Source: Aestuariibaculum suncheonense (GTDB lineage Bacteria > Bacteroidota > Bacteroidia > Flavobacteriales > Flavobacteriaceae). From it: a stretch of DNA of 64,000 nt. The DNA lies in contig NZ_JACVXC010000006.1 in NCBI RefSeq assembly GCF_014596935.1, forward strand, positions 1 to 64,000, read 5' to 3'. The first letter of the stretch is position 1. Every line of letters begins with the position of its first letter. A model generated the notes under the pieces. That model saw only the letters and a list, made by a program, of their open reading frames with translations. It searched no databases and was not told where the DNA came from. The position numbers were made by a program, and so were the translations under genes. Of the stretch, positions 8,683 through 15,904 are shown piece by piece.

Positions 8683-9624
8683 ATGAAGACTGTAAAATTA
8701 CTTTTAAGCTTTGCGCTAGTTTCAACCCTGTTTACATCATGTTATCAGGAAACCGTAATTGTTGAAGACGAACCAGGAATATCTTTAAACGCCTTATTAG
8801 GTTCTTACGAATTGTGGTACGTAGATATTAATAGTACGGTTGGTTATGGTACAACCCCGTTTTTACAAAAGGCCTTTACCATGTCGTTTAGAAATGGTGT
8901 AGTGTATGCAAATAATAATATTGTGGGTTTAGGCGATACTGGTAATGGTTACGGAATTGATGTCGGAGAATATGACGCCTACGAGATGATATTAGATGTG
9001 TATCACGATATCGATGGATTTTCAACTTTTGATGTTTACCAAATAGATAATAATACCATAGAGTTGTATAACCCAAAGAATGATACCTCTTATTTTTTAG
9101 ATGGGTATCAACGCAACAATTTCGATTATGACTTTGTGTTTTATGATAACATTCATTATTTCTTACAGGAATACGATGCTTGGGAAAAAACATATACCAG
9201 TGCTTATGGGGCATTAAATGAATTTGATAACGAAAACTTTTTACAGTTTTTAGCGGGCGGCAATGATTCTGAGTTTAGAAGTTCTCAAGACAATTCTGGT
9301 ACCCCTGTGAGTAATTTAATTTGGGATTATACCGGTGTGTACGGTGTGGGTGATGTAGCCGGTGATATGTATTTGAAAACTTTAACATTAGATTATGATT
9401 ATTTCGACAATGAATATTTCGAATTGAGCGTTATAAATGACGGAAAGATAGAATTGTATCACCCGTCATCACAATCGGTTTACCAGTTTACAGGACGAGG
9501 ATACATTCAATATTTAAAAACAGATAATACAAAAGGCAAAACAGCAACGTCTGATACGACAGATAAAATGCGTAAGCCTAGAAAAGATAAAGTAGAAAAC
9601 CCGAGAACAAGTACAAGGGTATAA
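8683..9624 (+). CDS. Putative outer-surface or periplasmic lipoprotein of unknown function
   Basis: A 313-residue lipoprotein. The start at ATG 8683 (an ATG at 8677 adds two residues) gives a short signal ending in the lipobox LFTSC (Cys20). The mature part is rich in Tyr, Asp and Asn and looks like beta strands, with two similar-looking halves (a NTIELYNP segment and a later KIELYHPSSQSVYQF segment). The C-terminal 40 residues are polar, charged and probably disordered. It lies near nadD on the opposite strand. I know of no function, and I would not accept an enzyme name for it from position alone. Confidence 0.7.
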   Translation: MKTVKLLLSFALVSTLFTSCYQETVIVEDEPGISLNALLGSYELWYVDINSTVGYGTTPFLQKAFTMSFRNGVVYANNNIVGLGDTGNGYGIDVGEYDAYEMILDVYHDIDGFSTFDVYQIDNNTIELYNPKNDTSYFLDGYQRNNFDYDFVFYDNIHYFLQEYDAWEKTYTSAYGALNEFDNENFLQFLAGGNDSEFRSSQDNSGTPVSNLIWDYTGVYGVGDVAGDMYLKTLTLDYDYFDNEYFELSVINDGKIELYHPSSQSVYQFTGRGYIQYLKTDNTKGKTATSDTTDKMRKPRKDKVENPRTSTRV

Positions 9625-9654
9625 CAATTTTTGGTTGGTTATTTAGTAGTTAAG

Positions 9655-9695
9655 AGACCGCTTTAAAGAGACTTCTTTAAGCGGTTTCTTTGTTT
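9655..9695. terminator. Convergent terminator
   Basis: A stem of about 12 bp with one bulged T (arms 9657-9669 and 9674-9685, core ACCGCTT / AAGCGGT) sits between the lipoprotein gene and the minus-strand gene. A T-rich tract follows. The right arm contains the stop codon of the minus-strand gene (9677-9679). Confidence 0.7.
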
Positions 9696-10468
9696 TGAAT
9701 CAATAATTTTAAATATCTTAAATGAGCTTCTGTTATTGGAGAATGGGTATCGACGTTTAAATTGCAATCTTTTAACCTAATGTTTAAGACTTCAACTTCT
9801 TGAATTAAACTTTTTAGTATATCATAATTATCTAGCACTATTTCCATTACTATTTTTTTATAATAGATATGAAGTTTCTGGTTATAGCTTCTAAGAATAT
9901 TATTTAATGATGGTTCATTTCCTATTTCCTTAATGAATAGCTTTGCTTTTTTTAACCCATGTCTTTTTGGAAATTTATTTATTTGATTATCTAAATAGTC
10001 GTTAAAAGGAATCGTGTTGAATGATTCAAATCTATTCTGTTCAGATTGGGTGTGCTTTAATTTTGAAATTAAGGGAATGTAGTTTTGGTGGACTATGAAG
10101 TTCCTTAATTCTTTCATAAAACAATCAAAATCATTTTCTAAAAACGACTTATCCTCATCAAAGTATTCAATAAAAGATCTGGCACTTGTTATTGTATTGT
10201 ATATATCTTTTATTATTTTTTTCTGAAAGTGAACTCTTTTTTGATTATTACTAGTTATCGTCTCAAGATCTTTATAATTGATTTTAAGAGTCTTTTTTAA
10301 AAGGCGGTAGTTTTCTCTGTATATAAAAAAGGAAGTTTGTCTTTTAAATATTTCTTTTAAGGCTTTAAGCCCTATTGAGGACTTTCTGAAATGTTGGGTT
10401 TCAGAGAGAACTTTCGATATTTTTTTGGTTGAATGCAAATTAAAATTACCTATAAAACAACATTTCAT
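9677..10468 (-). CDS. Unrecognised all-helical protein with a HEPN-like RNxxxH motif
   Basis: A 263-residue basic, Lys/Ile/Asn-rich protein with predicted helices throughout and no signal peptide or membrane segment. Around residue 122 it reads LRNFIVHQN, giving Arg122-Asn123-x3-His127, which fits the R-x4-6-H motif of HEPN ribonuclease domains with the usual Asn after Arg. That is a motif match only. The ATG at 10468 lies inside nadD and overlaps it by 23 bases (a TTG at 10471 is one codon longer). It is more AT-rich than nadD, gmk and yicC and looks like a recent addition to that housekeeping block. Function unknown. Confidence 0.6.
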   Translation of the reverse strand: MKCCFIGNFNLHSTKKISKVLSETQHFRKSSIGLKALKEIFKRQTSFFIYRENYRLLKKTLKINYKDLETITSNNQKRVHFQKKIIKDIYNTITSARSFIEYFDEDKSFLENDFDCFMKELRNFIVHQNYIPLISKLKHTQSEQNRFESFNTIPFNDYLDNQINKFPKRHGLKKAKLFIKEIGNEPSLNNILRSYNQKLHIYYKKIVMEIVLDNYDILKSLIQEVEVLNIRLKDCNLNVDTHSPITEAHLRYLKLLIQNKETA

Positions 10469-11024
10469 CAATGTATTCCCAGACGTGCTCCGGTAGCATG
10501 GGTTTTACATTTTTTCCGGCTTTAATTGATTCCCTGATAAATGTTGAAGACAATTGCATAATTGGTGCGTCGATATGATGAATTTTTGGATGGTTGTCGA
10601 AAATAGTAGATTGTTTGTCACCGGAAATTCTTGGATATACATAAATATGGTGGTTTTCTAAAATCACCTGGTAGTTTTTCCACTTGTGGAAGCTTTTCAA
10701 GTTGTCTTCGCCCATGAGTAAAGCAAATTCATGCTTCGGGTATTTTTCCTGTAAATGTGCTAACGTATTAATGGTATAGTTGGGTTGCGGTAAATTAAAC
10801 TCGATGTCGCAAGGCTTAAGTTTATGGAAGTCTTTAGTTGCGCGATGTACCAGTTCTAATCTGTCGAAGTTATCGAGTAAAGTACTTTTCTTTTTAAACG
10901 GATTATGGGGTGTAACCACAAACCAGACTTCATCTAAATCGCTATGTTCGGCAATGTGGTTGGCGATAATTAAATGTCCGACATGTATAGGGTTAAATGA
11001 TCCAAAATACAATCCGATTTTCAT
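10446..11024 (-). CDS. nadD: Nicotinate-nucleotide adenylyltransferase
   Basis: A 192-residue cytosolic enzyme of NAD synthesis that adenylates nicotinate mononucleotide. It has the nucleotidyltransferase signature near the start (GLYFGSFNPIHVGH, with HVGH at residues 14-17), the substrate-contact region WFVVTPHNPFKKK, and the C-terminal motif SSTFIRESI that binds ATP phosphates. The frame is open to a TTG or GTG-like codon upstream, but the ATG at 11024 directly before KIGLYFG is the family-standard start. gmk and yicC lie upstream in the same direction, so an operon is likely. Confidence 0.93.
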   Translation of the reverse strand: MKIGLYFGSFNPIHVGHLIIANHIAEHSDLDEVWFVVTPHNPFKKKSTLLDNFDRLELVHRATKDFHKLKPCDIEFNLPQPNYTINTLAHLQEKYPKHEFALLMGEDNLKSFHKWKNYQVILENHHIYVYPRISGDKQSTIFDNHPKIHHIDAPIMQLSSTFIRESIKAGKNVKPMLPEHVWEYIDEMLFYR

Positions 11025-11094
11025 GGGATAAATGCGTTTTTTTAGAGTTTTAAAAAACGCCATAACTACTGAGTAATTATGGCGCGGTGTTATT

Positions 11095-11667
11095 TTATGA
11101 GTTAATGAAGTCTCTAACCAGTGTTTCGGCTTCTTCCAGAGCGTGTTCTAAGGTGTCGTTCACTACTATTTTATCGAAAAGTGGTGCGGTGGCCAGTTCG
11201 GCTGATGCTTTCGACACGCGCATGCTTATTTTTTCTTCGCTTTCGGTTTTGCGGTTTTTTAAACGAATTTTTAATTCGTCAATACTTGGTGGTTTTACAA
11301 AAAGTGCCAGTGTTTGTTCCGGGAATTTTCGTTTAATGCGTAATCCACCAGACACATCGATATCGAAAATAACGTGTTTACCCATGGCCCAGATACGCTC
11401 CACTTCACTTTTTAGAGTGCCGTAGAAATTATCGCGATACACTTCTTCCCACTCTAAAAAATCTTCATTTTTAATGTGTTTTTTAAAATCTTCCAGTGAT
11501 AAAAAGTAATAATCTTTGCCGTGTACTTCGGTACCGCGTTTTTCGCGTGATGTTGCCGATATTGAAAATTCTAAGTTTAAATCTTCAATACCTAATAAAT
11601 GCCTTACTATGGTTGTTTTTCCTGAGCCTGATGGTGCCGAAAATACAATAAGTTTACCTTGATTCAA
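11095..11667 (-). CDS. gmk: Guanylate kinase
   Basis: A 190-residue enzyme that phosphorylates GMP to GDP with ATP. The P-loop is at the N-terminus (FSAPSGSGKTTI), followed by the GMP-binding SATSREKRGTEVHGKDYYF region and FLEWEEVYRDNFYGT. The length is standard. The start codon is TTG (11665-11667) because no in-frame ATG fits the family N-terminus. It lies 21 bases after yicC in the same direction, and the yicC-gmk-nadD order is common in this group. Confidence 0.94.
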   Translation of the reverse strand: MNQGKLIVFSAPSGSGKTTIVRHLLGIEDLNLEFSISATSREKRGTEVHGKDYYFLSLEDFKKHIKNEDFLEWEEVYRDNFYGTLKSEVERIWAMGKHVIFDIDVSGGLRIKRKFPEQTLALFVKPPSIDELKIRLKNRKTESEEKISMRVSKASAELATAPLFDKIVVNDTLEHALEEAETLVRDFINS

Positions 11668-11688
11668 TGTTACTAGGTTTTGGTATTG

Positions 11689-12546
11689 TTATAATACGTT
11701 TAATAATTGTTCTTTAATTTTTTCCAGTTCGTCTTTCATTTGTACGACTAACTGTTGCATTGGTGCGTAGTTACTTTTTGAACCAATGGTGTTGATTTCG
11801 CGCCCCATTTCCTGTGAAATGAATCCTAATTTTTTTCCGTTAGAATCTTTCGAGTTAATCGATTCGGTAAAGTAGTTTAAGTGATTTTTTAAACGTACTT
11901 TTTCTTCGGTGATGTCGAATTTTTCAATGTAATACACCAATTCCTGCTCGAAACGGTTTTCGTCGTATTTCTCTTTTAATTCTTCAACGCCTTTAAGTAA
12001 ACGCTCGCGAACGCCTTGAATACGTTCGGGATCCATGGCAATGACCTGCTCAAGAATGTTATCGATAGTTGAAACTCTGGCGTTAAAATCCTGTTCTAAA
12101 ACTTTACCTTCGTCTAATCGGTGATTGTTTAGGTCGTCTACCGCTTTGTGAATTTCAGCTTCTATAAGTTGCCATTCGTTTTCGTCAATTTCTTCACGAA
12201 CGGTGTTTAAAGCATCGGGGAAACGTACAGCCATTTTAAGTAATTCAATGTCGCTGCCATCAACCACTTGTCGTAGCTGTGCCATATATTGTTTAACAAC
12301 AGGCGTGTTGATTTGCGTTGAGGTATCTTCGGCAGTGGCTTCAACATAAATAGAGAAATCTACTTTACCACGCTCCAGTTTATCAGCCAGAAGTTTACGA
12401 ATAGCCAATTCTTTCTCTCTATATATAGATGGCATTCTGGCATTTAAATCTAAATTTTTGCTGTTAAGTGACTTTAGTTCGATCGTCACTTTTTTGGTAG
12501 GCAATTGCAAAACCGATTTACCGTAGCCTGTCATTGAATATATCAT
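11689..12546 (-). CDS. yicC: YicC-family endoribonuclease
   Basis: A 285-residue cytosolic protein. The N-terminus MIYSMTGYGKS and the C-terminus GREINTIGSKSNYAPMQQLVVQMKDELEKIKEQ carry the two YicC signature regions, with the conserved GFISQEMGRE. Family members are endoribonucleases implicated in small-RNA turnover in E. coli. A TTG codon at 12552 would add two residues, but ATG 12546 fits the family start. It heads the yicC-gmk-nadD set and has a good -7 promoter match at 12569-12576. Confidence 0.9.
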   Translation of the reverse strand: MIYSMTGYGKSVLQLPTKKVTIELKSLNSKNLDLNARMPSIYREKELAIRKLLADKLERGKVDFSIYVEATAEDTSTQINTPVVKQYMAQLRQVVDGSDIELLKMAVRFPDALNTVREEIDENEWQLIEAEIHKAVDDLNNHRLDEGKVLEQDFNARVSTIDNILEQVIAMDPERIQGVRERLLKGVEELKEKYDENRFEQELVYYIEKFDITEEKVRLKNHLNYFTESINSKDSNGKKLGFISQEMGREINTIGSKSNYAPMQQLVVQMKDELEKIKEQLLNVL

Positions 12547-12568
12547 AAACAAAGTGTTTTAAAGGGTA

Positions 12569-12576
12569 CAAAGGTA
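12569..12576 (-). promoter_or_regulatory. yicC -7 promoter element
   Basis: Read on the minus strand, this is TACCTTTG, an exact TAnnTTTG match, 23 bases from the yicC start codon. No convincing -33 box was found. Confidence 0.55.
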
Positions 12577-12659
12577 ATATTAAAACCTAAAGTATAGAAA
12601 AACAGGGAATAAATACGTGTATAATTCTTTACAATGAAGTGAATAGAGGAGATTTAAAT

Positions 12660-12690
12660 AAAAAAAGCTTCACGACCGTGAAGCTTTTTG
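12660..12690. terminator. Hairpin terminator, probably the displaced terminator of tRNA-Leu
   Basis: A 12-bp stem (core CTTCAC / GTGAAG, 68-73 and 78-83 of this hundred) with a GACC loop is flanked by A-runs and T-runs, so it works in both directions. No plus-strand gene ends here. Without the island, this hairpin would sit directly after the 3' end of the leftward tRNA-Leu gene, so it is best read as the original tRNA terminator. Confidence 0.65.
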
Positions 12691-12692
12691 TC

Positions 12693-12707
12693 TGTACTCA
12701 AGGTGGG
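12693..12707. repeat. Left attachment site core (attL)
   Basis: TGTACTCAAGGTGGG is identical to the 3' end of tRNA-Leu at 26755-26769, in the same orientation. It is the remnant tRNA fragment left at the distal end of the element. Confidence 0.8.
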
Positions 12708-12795
12708 TACATTTTTGATTTTTAGATGAAAAAATGAACCAAAGAAAAGCCAGTATTTACGGGGCTTTTCAGAGATTTAAAAAATTGTAATTTCT

Positions 12796-12825
12796 TTTGT
12801 TTAGTCCTTTTTTTACATATTTTTG
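12796..12825 (+). promoter_or_regulatory. Integrase promoter
   Basis: TTTG at 12796-12799 and TATTTTTG at 12818-12825 are 18 bases apart, a good -33/-7 pair. The -7 box and the start site overlap the 26-bp repeat at 12819-12844, so integrase binding there could shut down its own transcription. Confidence 0.6.
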
Positions 12826-12844
12826 TTACTATATTGTTACTGAT
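12819..12844 (+). repeat. 26-bp direct repeat, left copy (candidate integrase arm site)
   Basis: Identical over 26 bp to 26685-26710. It contains two direct TTGTTACT octamers starting 11 bp apart (12823 and 12834), which is one helical turn. It ends 1 base before the integrase ATG. On a circular excised form, the two 26-bp copies would flank the core site, as arm-type sites do. Confidence 0.7.
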
Positions 12845-12845
12845 T

Positions 12846-13925
12846 ATGAGTGTAAAATTAAGAGAAAGGAAACTAGCCAAGGGTGCATTTAAGTACTATT
12901 TAGATATATACCAAAATGGGGATAGGTTTTATGAGTTCTTAGACATAAAAGTAGAGGCTGGAGATACCAAAGAACAAAAGGCAGAAAAGAAAAAAATTGC
13001 CAATTTAATTAAAGCCAAACGAGAATTAGAAATAATTACTCAGACTACGGATTACTTACCTAAACATTTACAAAACATTAATTTTTTCGATTTTGCAAAT
13101 GCCTACATCAAAGATTACGAAAAGAAAGATGTTAGGATGATAAGTTCAGCATTGAATAAATTTGAAGATTATGTGAATAATTCTAAGTTAAGGTTGGTAG
13201 ATATTAGCCCAGCCATAATGTCTGGGTTTATTGATTATCTTAATGATAAGTCGGGTTTAACTGGCGAATCACCACATAATTATTATACAAGATTTAAAAA
13301 AATATTAAGGGATGCTGAATTAAAGGGATTGATAAGGGTTAGTCCTACTAGAAATCTTAAATTTCGCCGAAAAAACAGCCCTGATGAGCTTAGGAAACAA
13401 GTATTGACAAGTGAGGAACTTCAGTTGTTAGTTAAAACAGAGTGTGGTAATTCTGAGCTTAAAAAAGCTTTTTTATTCGCTTGTTATACGGGGTTAGGGT
13501 ATGCTGAAATAAAGGCTTTAAAATGGACGAATTTGAAGAATAGTCGATTGATTACACGTCGAGCCAAGACAAATCAAAAAGTTGATGTTAAACTAAAAGA
13601 TAGTCTTGTGTCTATGTTAGGGAAAAATGGGAAAAATGATGATTCGGTTTTTAATCTCTTAAATGAGGACGGTAACCCAATTTCCGATAATGGTATAAAC
13701 AAGTGTTTAAAAAACTGGGTAGAAAGGGCTGAAATTGATAAGCATATCACCTTTTATTGTGCAAGACATACTTTTGCTACTCAGCTTTTGTTGCATGGTG
13801 CTAATTTAAAGACCGTGGCGGATGCATTAGGGCACGCAAATACAAGAAATACCATAAAGTACCTTAATTATATTGACGGGCTTAAAGATAGTGCAGTAGA
13901 TAATTTACCAGAACTGAATTTTTAA
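12846..13925 (+). CDS. Tyrosine-type site-specific integrase
   Basis: A 359-residue recombinase expected to integrate and excise the island at tRNA-Leu. It has an N-terminal arm-binding and SAM-like region, then the catalytic domain. The nucleophile is Tyr339 in NTIKYLNYI, preceded by LGHAN with His330, and box II is Tyr304-Cys-Ala-Arg307-His308. The first catalytic Arg position in TGLGYAEI is Gly218, and the usual box II His is Tyr304. Bacteroidota integrases such as IntDOT also lack the first Arg, so the enzyme may still be active. ATG 12846 is chosen over TTG 12834, which lies inside the arm repeat. Confidence 0.9.
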   Translation: MSVKLRERKLAKGAFKYYLDIYQNGDRFYEFLDIKVEAGDTKEQKAEKKKIANLIKAKRELEIITQTTDYLPKHLQNINFFDFANAYIKDYEKKDVRMISSALNKFEDYVNNSKLRLVDISPAIMSGFIDYLNDKSGLTGESPHNYYTRFKKILRDAELKGLIRVSPTRNLKFRRKNSPDELRKQVLTSEELQLLVKTECGNSELKKAFLFACYTGLGYAEIKALKWTNLKNSRLITRRAKTNQKVDVKLKDSLVSMLGKNGKNDDSVFNLLNEDGNPISDNGINKCLKNWVERAEIDKHITFYCARHTFATQLLLHGANLKTVADALGHANTRNTIKYLNYIDGLKDSAVDNLPELNF

Positions 13926-13930
13926 ATTAC

Positions 13931-14917
13931 ATGAAAATAAATAAGTATATAGATCTTTATAACGAAAGTTATAGTATTCATAGAAAAGAAGCGACCAAGA
14001 TTATTAAAGATAGGCTTATAACGTATAATGATAAGAAGTTAGCCTTTCGAAATGCACAGAATAAAACATCTGCTGAATTGTGGAAAATTGAAGGGAATTG
14101 TTTAGTAAATCGAGAAGATTGTTACGTATTAAAGGAGATTTTTCAAAAAAGGAATAAAGTATACCAAACAGGTTATGAATTAAATATAATTGACGATATA
14201 AACGAAAAGTTTATTAATGTGGGGTATAAGGATTTTAGTTTCGAGGAATTTGTAAGTGACCTAGCAAAAAGTGAGGCTTATAATTATGTTTCGTTTTCAT
14301 TTAATGAATATGCTGGTGTATATGAGAAAATGTTTGAATTAAATAGGTTTGATGACTTTGAAAATATGCCCGAGTTTAATGTTATCGATTATAACGTTCG
14401 GGATTACGACCAAATAGATTTATATAGAGAACTGTGTAGTCTTTTAAAACCTGAAGAAGATTTGGAAGATAACGGGGGTGAAAAAGAGGAAAGTGAGACC
14501 TGTATTAAAATTGAAAAAGAAGATAGTGAGAATTATTTTAAACTTGAAAAAAAGTATATAGATTACTTTACAAGTGAGGATTGTTATGCTTACTTAACGG
14601 ATGACTTTATAGATGACCAACAAACTACACACGAAGATTTTGTAAATGTTTTTATGAAATGTCCAGAAACACACTCTTCTGAAGTCAATTTTATTGCGAC
14701 TACAAAGGCTATTTCATTCTTTTTGGGTGAACTTAATAACGAATTATTTGAAGGGTTAACTCAGACTAGCGTTGAAGACTCAAAAAAGTTTAAAACAAAT
14801 AATAACCGTCTTCTAACACAATCTAATTTGGCGCATTCAAAAAGAAATGCTACACCCACGGAAAAAAACATGGTAAGGGATGTCATTAACCATATAAAAG
14901 ATAATTCTTGTGCCTAA
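13931..14917 (+). CDS. Unrecognised acidic island protein (328 aa)
   Basis: No family is recognised. The protein is 328 residues, soluble, strongly acidic in the middle (about residues 175-200, with runs of Glu and Asp) and has a more ordered C-terminal part (EDFVNVFMKCPETHSSEVNF, then ISFFLGELNNELFEGL). It starts 5 bases after the integrase stop and so is probably co-transcribed with it. The position between integrase and excisionase is where Bacteroidota elements often carry regulatory proteins of unknown mechanism. I cannot assign a role. Confidence 0.55.
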   Translation: MKINKYIDLYNESYSIHRKEATKIIKDRLITYNDKKLAFRNAQNKTSAELWKIEGNCLVNREDCYVLKEIFQKRNKVYQTGYELNIIDDINEKFINVGYKDFSFEEFVSDLAKSEAYNYVSFSFNEYAGVYEKMFELNRFDDFENMPEFNVIDYNVRDYDQIDLYRELCSLLKPEEDLEDNGGEKEESETCIKIEKEDSENYFKLEKKYIDYFTSEDCYAYLTDDFIDDQQTTHEDFVNVFMKCPETHSSEVNFIATTKAISFFLGELNNELFEGLTQTSVEDSKKFKTNNNRLLTQSNLAHSKRNATPTEKNMVRDVINHIKDNSCA

Positions 14918-14943
14918 AAAGTCTTGTGAAAATGTTAAAGTTT

Positions 14944-14987
14944 ATTCATTATGAATTCATAATATACTTGATTATGAATATATGAAT
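14944..14987. promoter_or_regulatory. Cluster of ATTCAT/ATGAAT half-sites before the excisionase gene
   Basis: Five half-sites in 44 bp: ATTCAT at 14944 and 14955, ATGAAT at 14951, 14974 and 14982. They include the 14-bp palindrome TTATGAATTCATAA (14949-14962) and a 9-bp inverted repeat (14955-14963 with 14971-14979). This looks like a multi-site operator. The regulator is probably an island protein (HTH at 15078 or RHH at 15398). Confidence 0.5.
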
Positions 14988-15008
14988 AAGCAAATCTGTT
15001 TTGTAATA

Positions 15009-15047
15009 CATCTTTGCCAGTGTTAACAACAAGGAACTGGCGCCAGT
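15009..15047 (+). promoter_or_regulatory. Promoter-like box and 12-bp palindrome in the excisionase leader
   Basis: CATCTTTG at 15009-15016 differs by one base from TAnnTTTG. Downstream in the expected transcript is the perfect palindrome ACTGGCGCCAGT (15036-15047), 31 bases before the ATG at 15078. It is GC-rich in an AT-rich leader, so it is a plausible operator or RNA hairpin. Confidence 0.4.
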
Positions 15048-15077
15048 CCATAATTATTAATTAAAAATTAAATTATT

Positions 15078-15401
15078 ATGGAGCACATACAAGATGTTCT
15101 AAAACAAGTGTTAAGTGAATTAAAAAGCTTAAAAGAAAACCAATTTTCACAAAAAGACGCATTGACGTTAGAGGAAGCCTGTAAATATATAGGCATTTCA
15201 AAAAGTAAGATGTATAAGCATACATCTGCTGGAACAATCCCCTATTATAAGCCAACGGGGAAAAACATTTTTTTCAAAAAATCAGAATTAGATGATTGGA
15301 TGCTAAGAAATCGTCAATCTACTAACGAAGAACTAGAAAGAGAGGCAACCTTGCATTGTTTCACTGGTAATAAGTTTAACGAAAGGAGAAGAAGAAAATG
15401 A
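15078..15401 (+). CDS. Excisionase-like helix-turn-helix DNA-binding protein
   Basis: A 107-residue small DNA-binding protein. Residues about 27-75 form a MerR-like winged helix-turn-helix of the excisionase/AlpA type (LTLEEACKYIGISKSKMYKH, then TSAGTIPYYKPTGKNIFF and a KSELDDWML closing helix). The N-terminal 25 residues look like a short coiled coil. Such proteins act as directionality factors or regulators in integrative elements. Its stop overlaps the next start by 4 bases (ATGA), so the two are translationally coupled. Confidence 0.85.
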   Translation: MEHIQDVLKQVLSELKSLKENQFSQKDALTLEEACKYIGISKSKMYKHTSAGTIPYYKPTGKNIFFKKSELDDWMLRNRQSTNEELEREATLHCFTGNKFNERRRRK

Positions 15402-15895
15402 GAACAGCAGTTGTAAACACAAGAATTAATAGTAGCCTCAAGGATGAACTAGAAATTTTAAGCCATTTAAACGGTAAAACTGTTTCCGAAAACGTGAGAC
15501 AAGCTATTGAGGCTTATTTAAGTGACGAAGTGTCTGAATACAATACCGTTGACAAAAAACAAAATAAGTATTTGGACGTGTTACAAAGCCTGAGCTTCAC
15601 GGAATTGATTTTCTGGGTGTATGACAAGAAGCGTAATCCTGCGATTGAGGAAATTGACGAGCTATACTATGCTTTTCTTGACTTAATCCGAGAAATTAAT
15701 GAAAACCCCTTGTTTACTGTCGAAATTTTGGCTGAGTTTGATAAGGTTTCGAGGGAATTAAAAAAACTATTGTACGAAGATGGGTATTTCGAAAATTTCA
15801 CGTTTCCGCTAGATTTTAGCTATGAAAAGTTGTCGTATTTTATGCATGGTCTTAGATACGATGAGTTGAACCAAAAAGTTATTCATATTAAATAG
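15398..15895 (+). CDS. Ribbon-helix-helix-type protein with unknown C-terminal domain
   Basis: A 165-residue protein. The N-terminal 45 residues (RTAVVNTRINSSLKDELEIL, then GKTVSENVRQAIEAYL) fit a MetJ/Arc ribbon-helix-helix DNA-binding fold. The remaining 120 residues are helical, acidic and unrecognised. It is translationally coupled to the excisionase-like gene upstream and followed by the DUF3987 gene after 9 bases. Likely an element regulator or a partner in DNA processing. The C-terminal part has no recognisable motif. Confidence 0.65.
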   Translation: MRTAVVNTRINSSLKDELEILSHLNGKTVSENVRQAIEAYLSDEVSEYNTVDKKQNKYLDVLQSLSFTELIFWVYDKKRNPAIEEIDELYYAFLDLIREINENPLFTVEILAEFDKVSRELKKLLYEDGYFENFTFPLDFSYEKLSYFMHGLRYDELNQKVIHIK

Positions 15896-15904
15896 GCTAA
15901 AGTC

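Noticed and set aside
8888-9214. 108-codon open frame on the minus strand within the lipoprotein gene
   Set aside because: It is antisense to a gene with a clear lipoprotein signal, has unnatural His/Arg/Tyr-rich composition, and matches no family.
11087-11425. Open frames on the plus strand over gmk
   Set aside because: They overlap a housekeeping gene with complete motifs and have no recognisable product.
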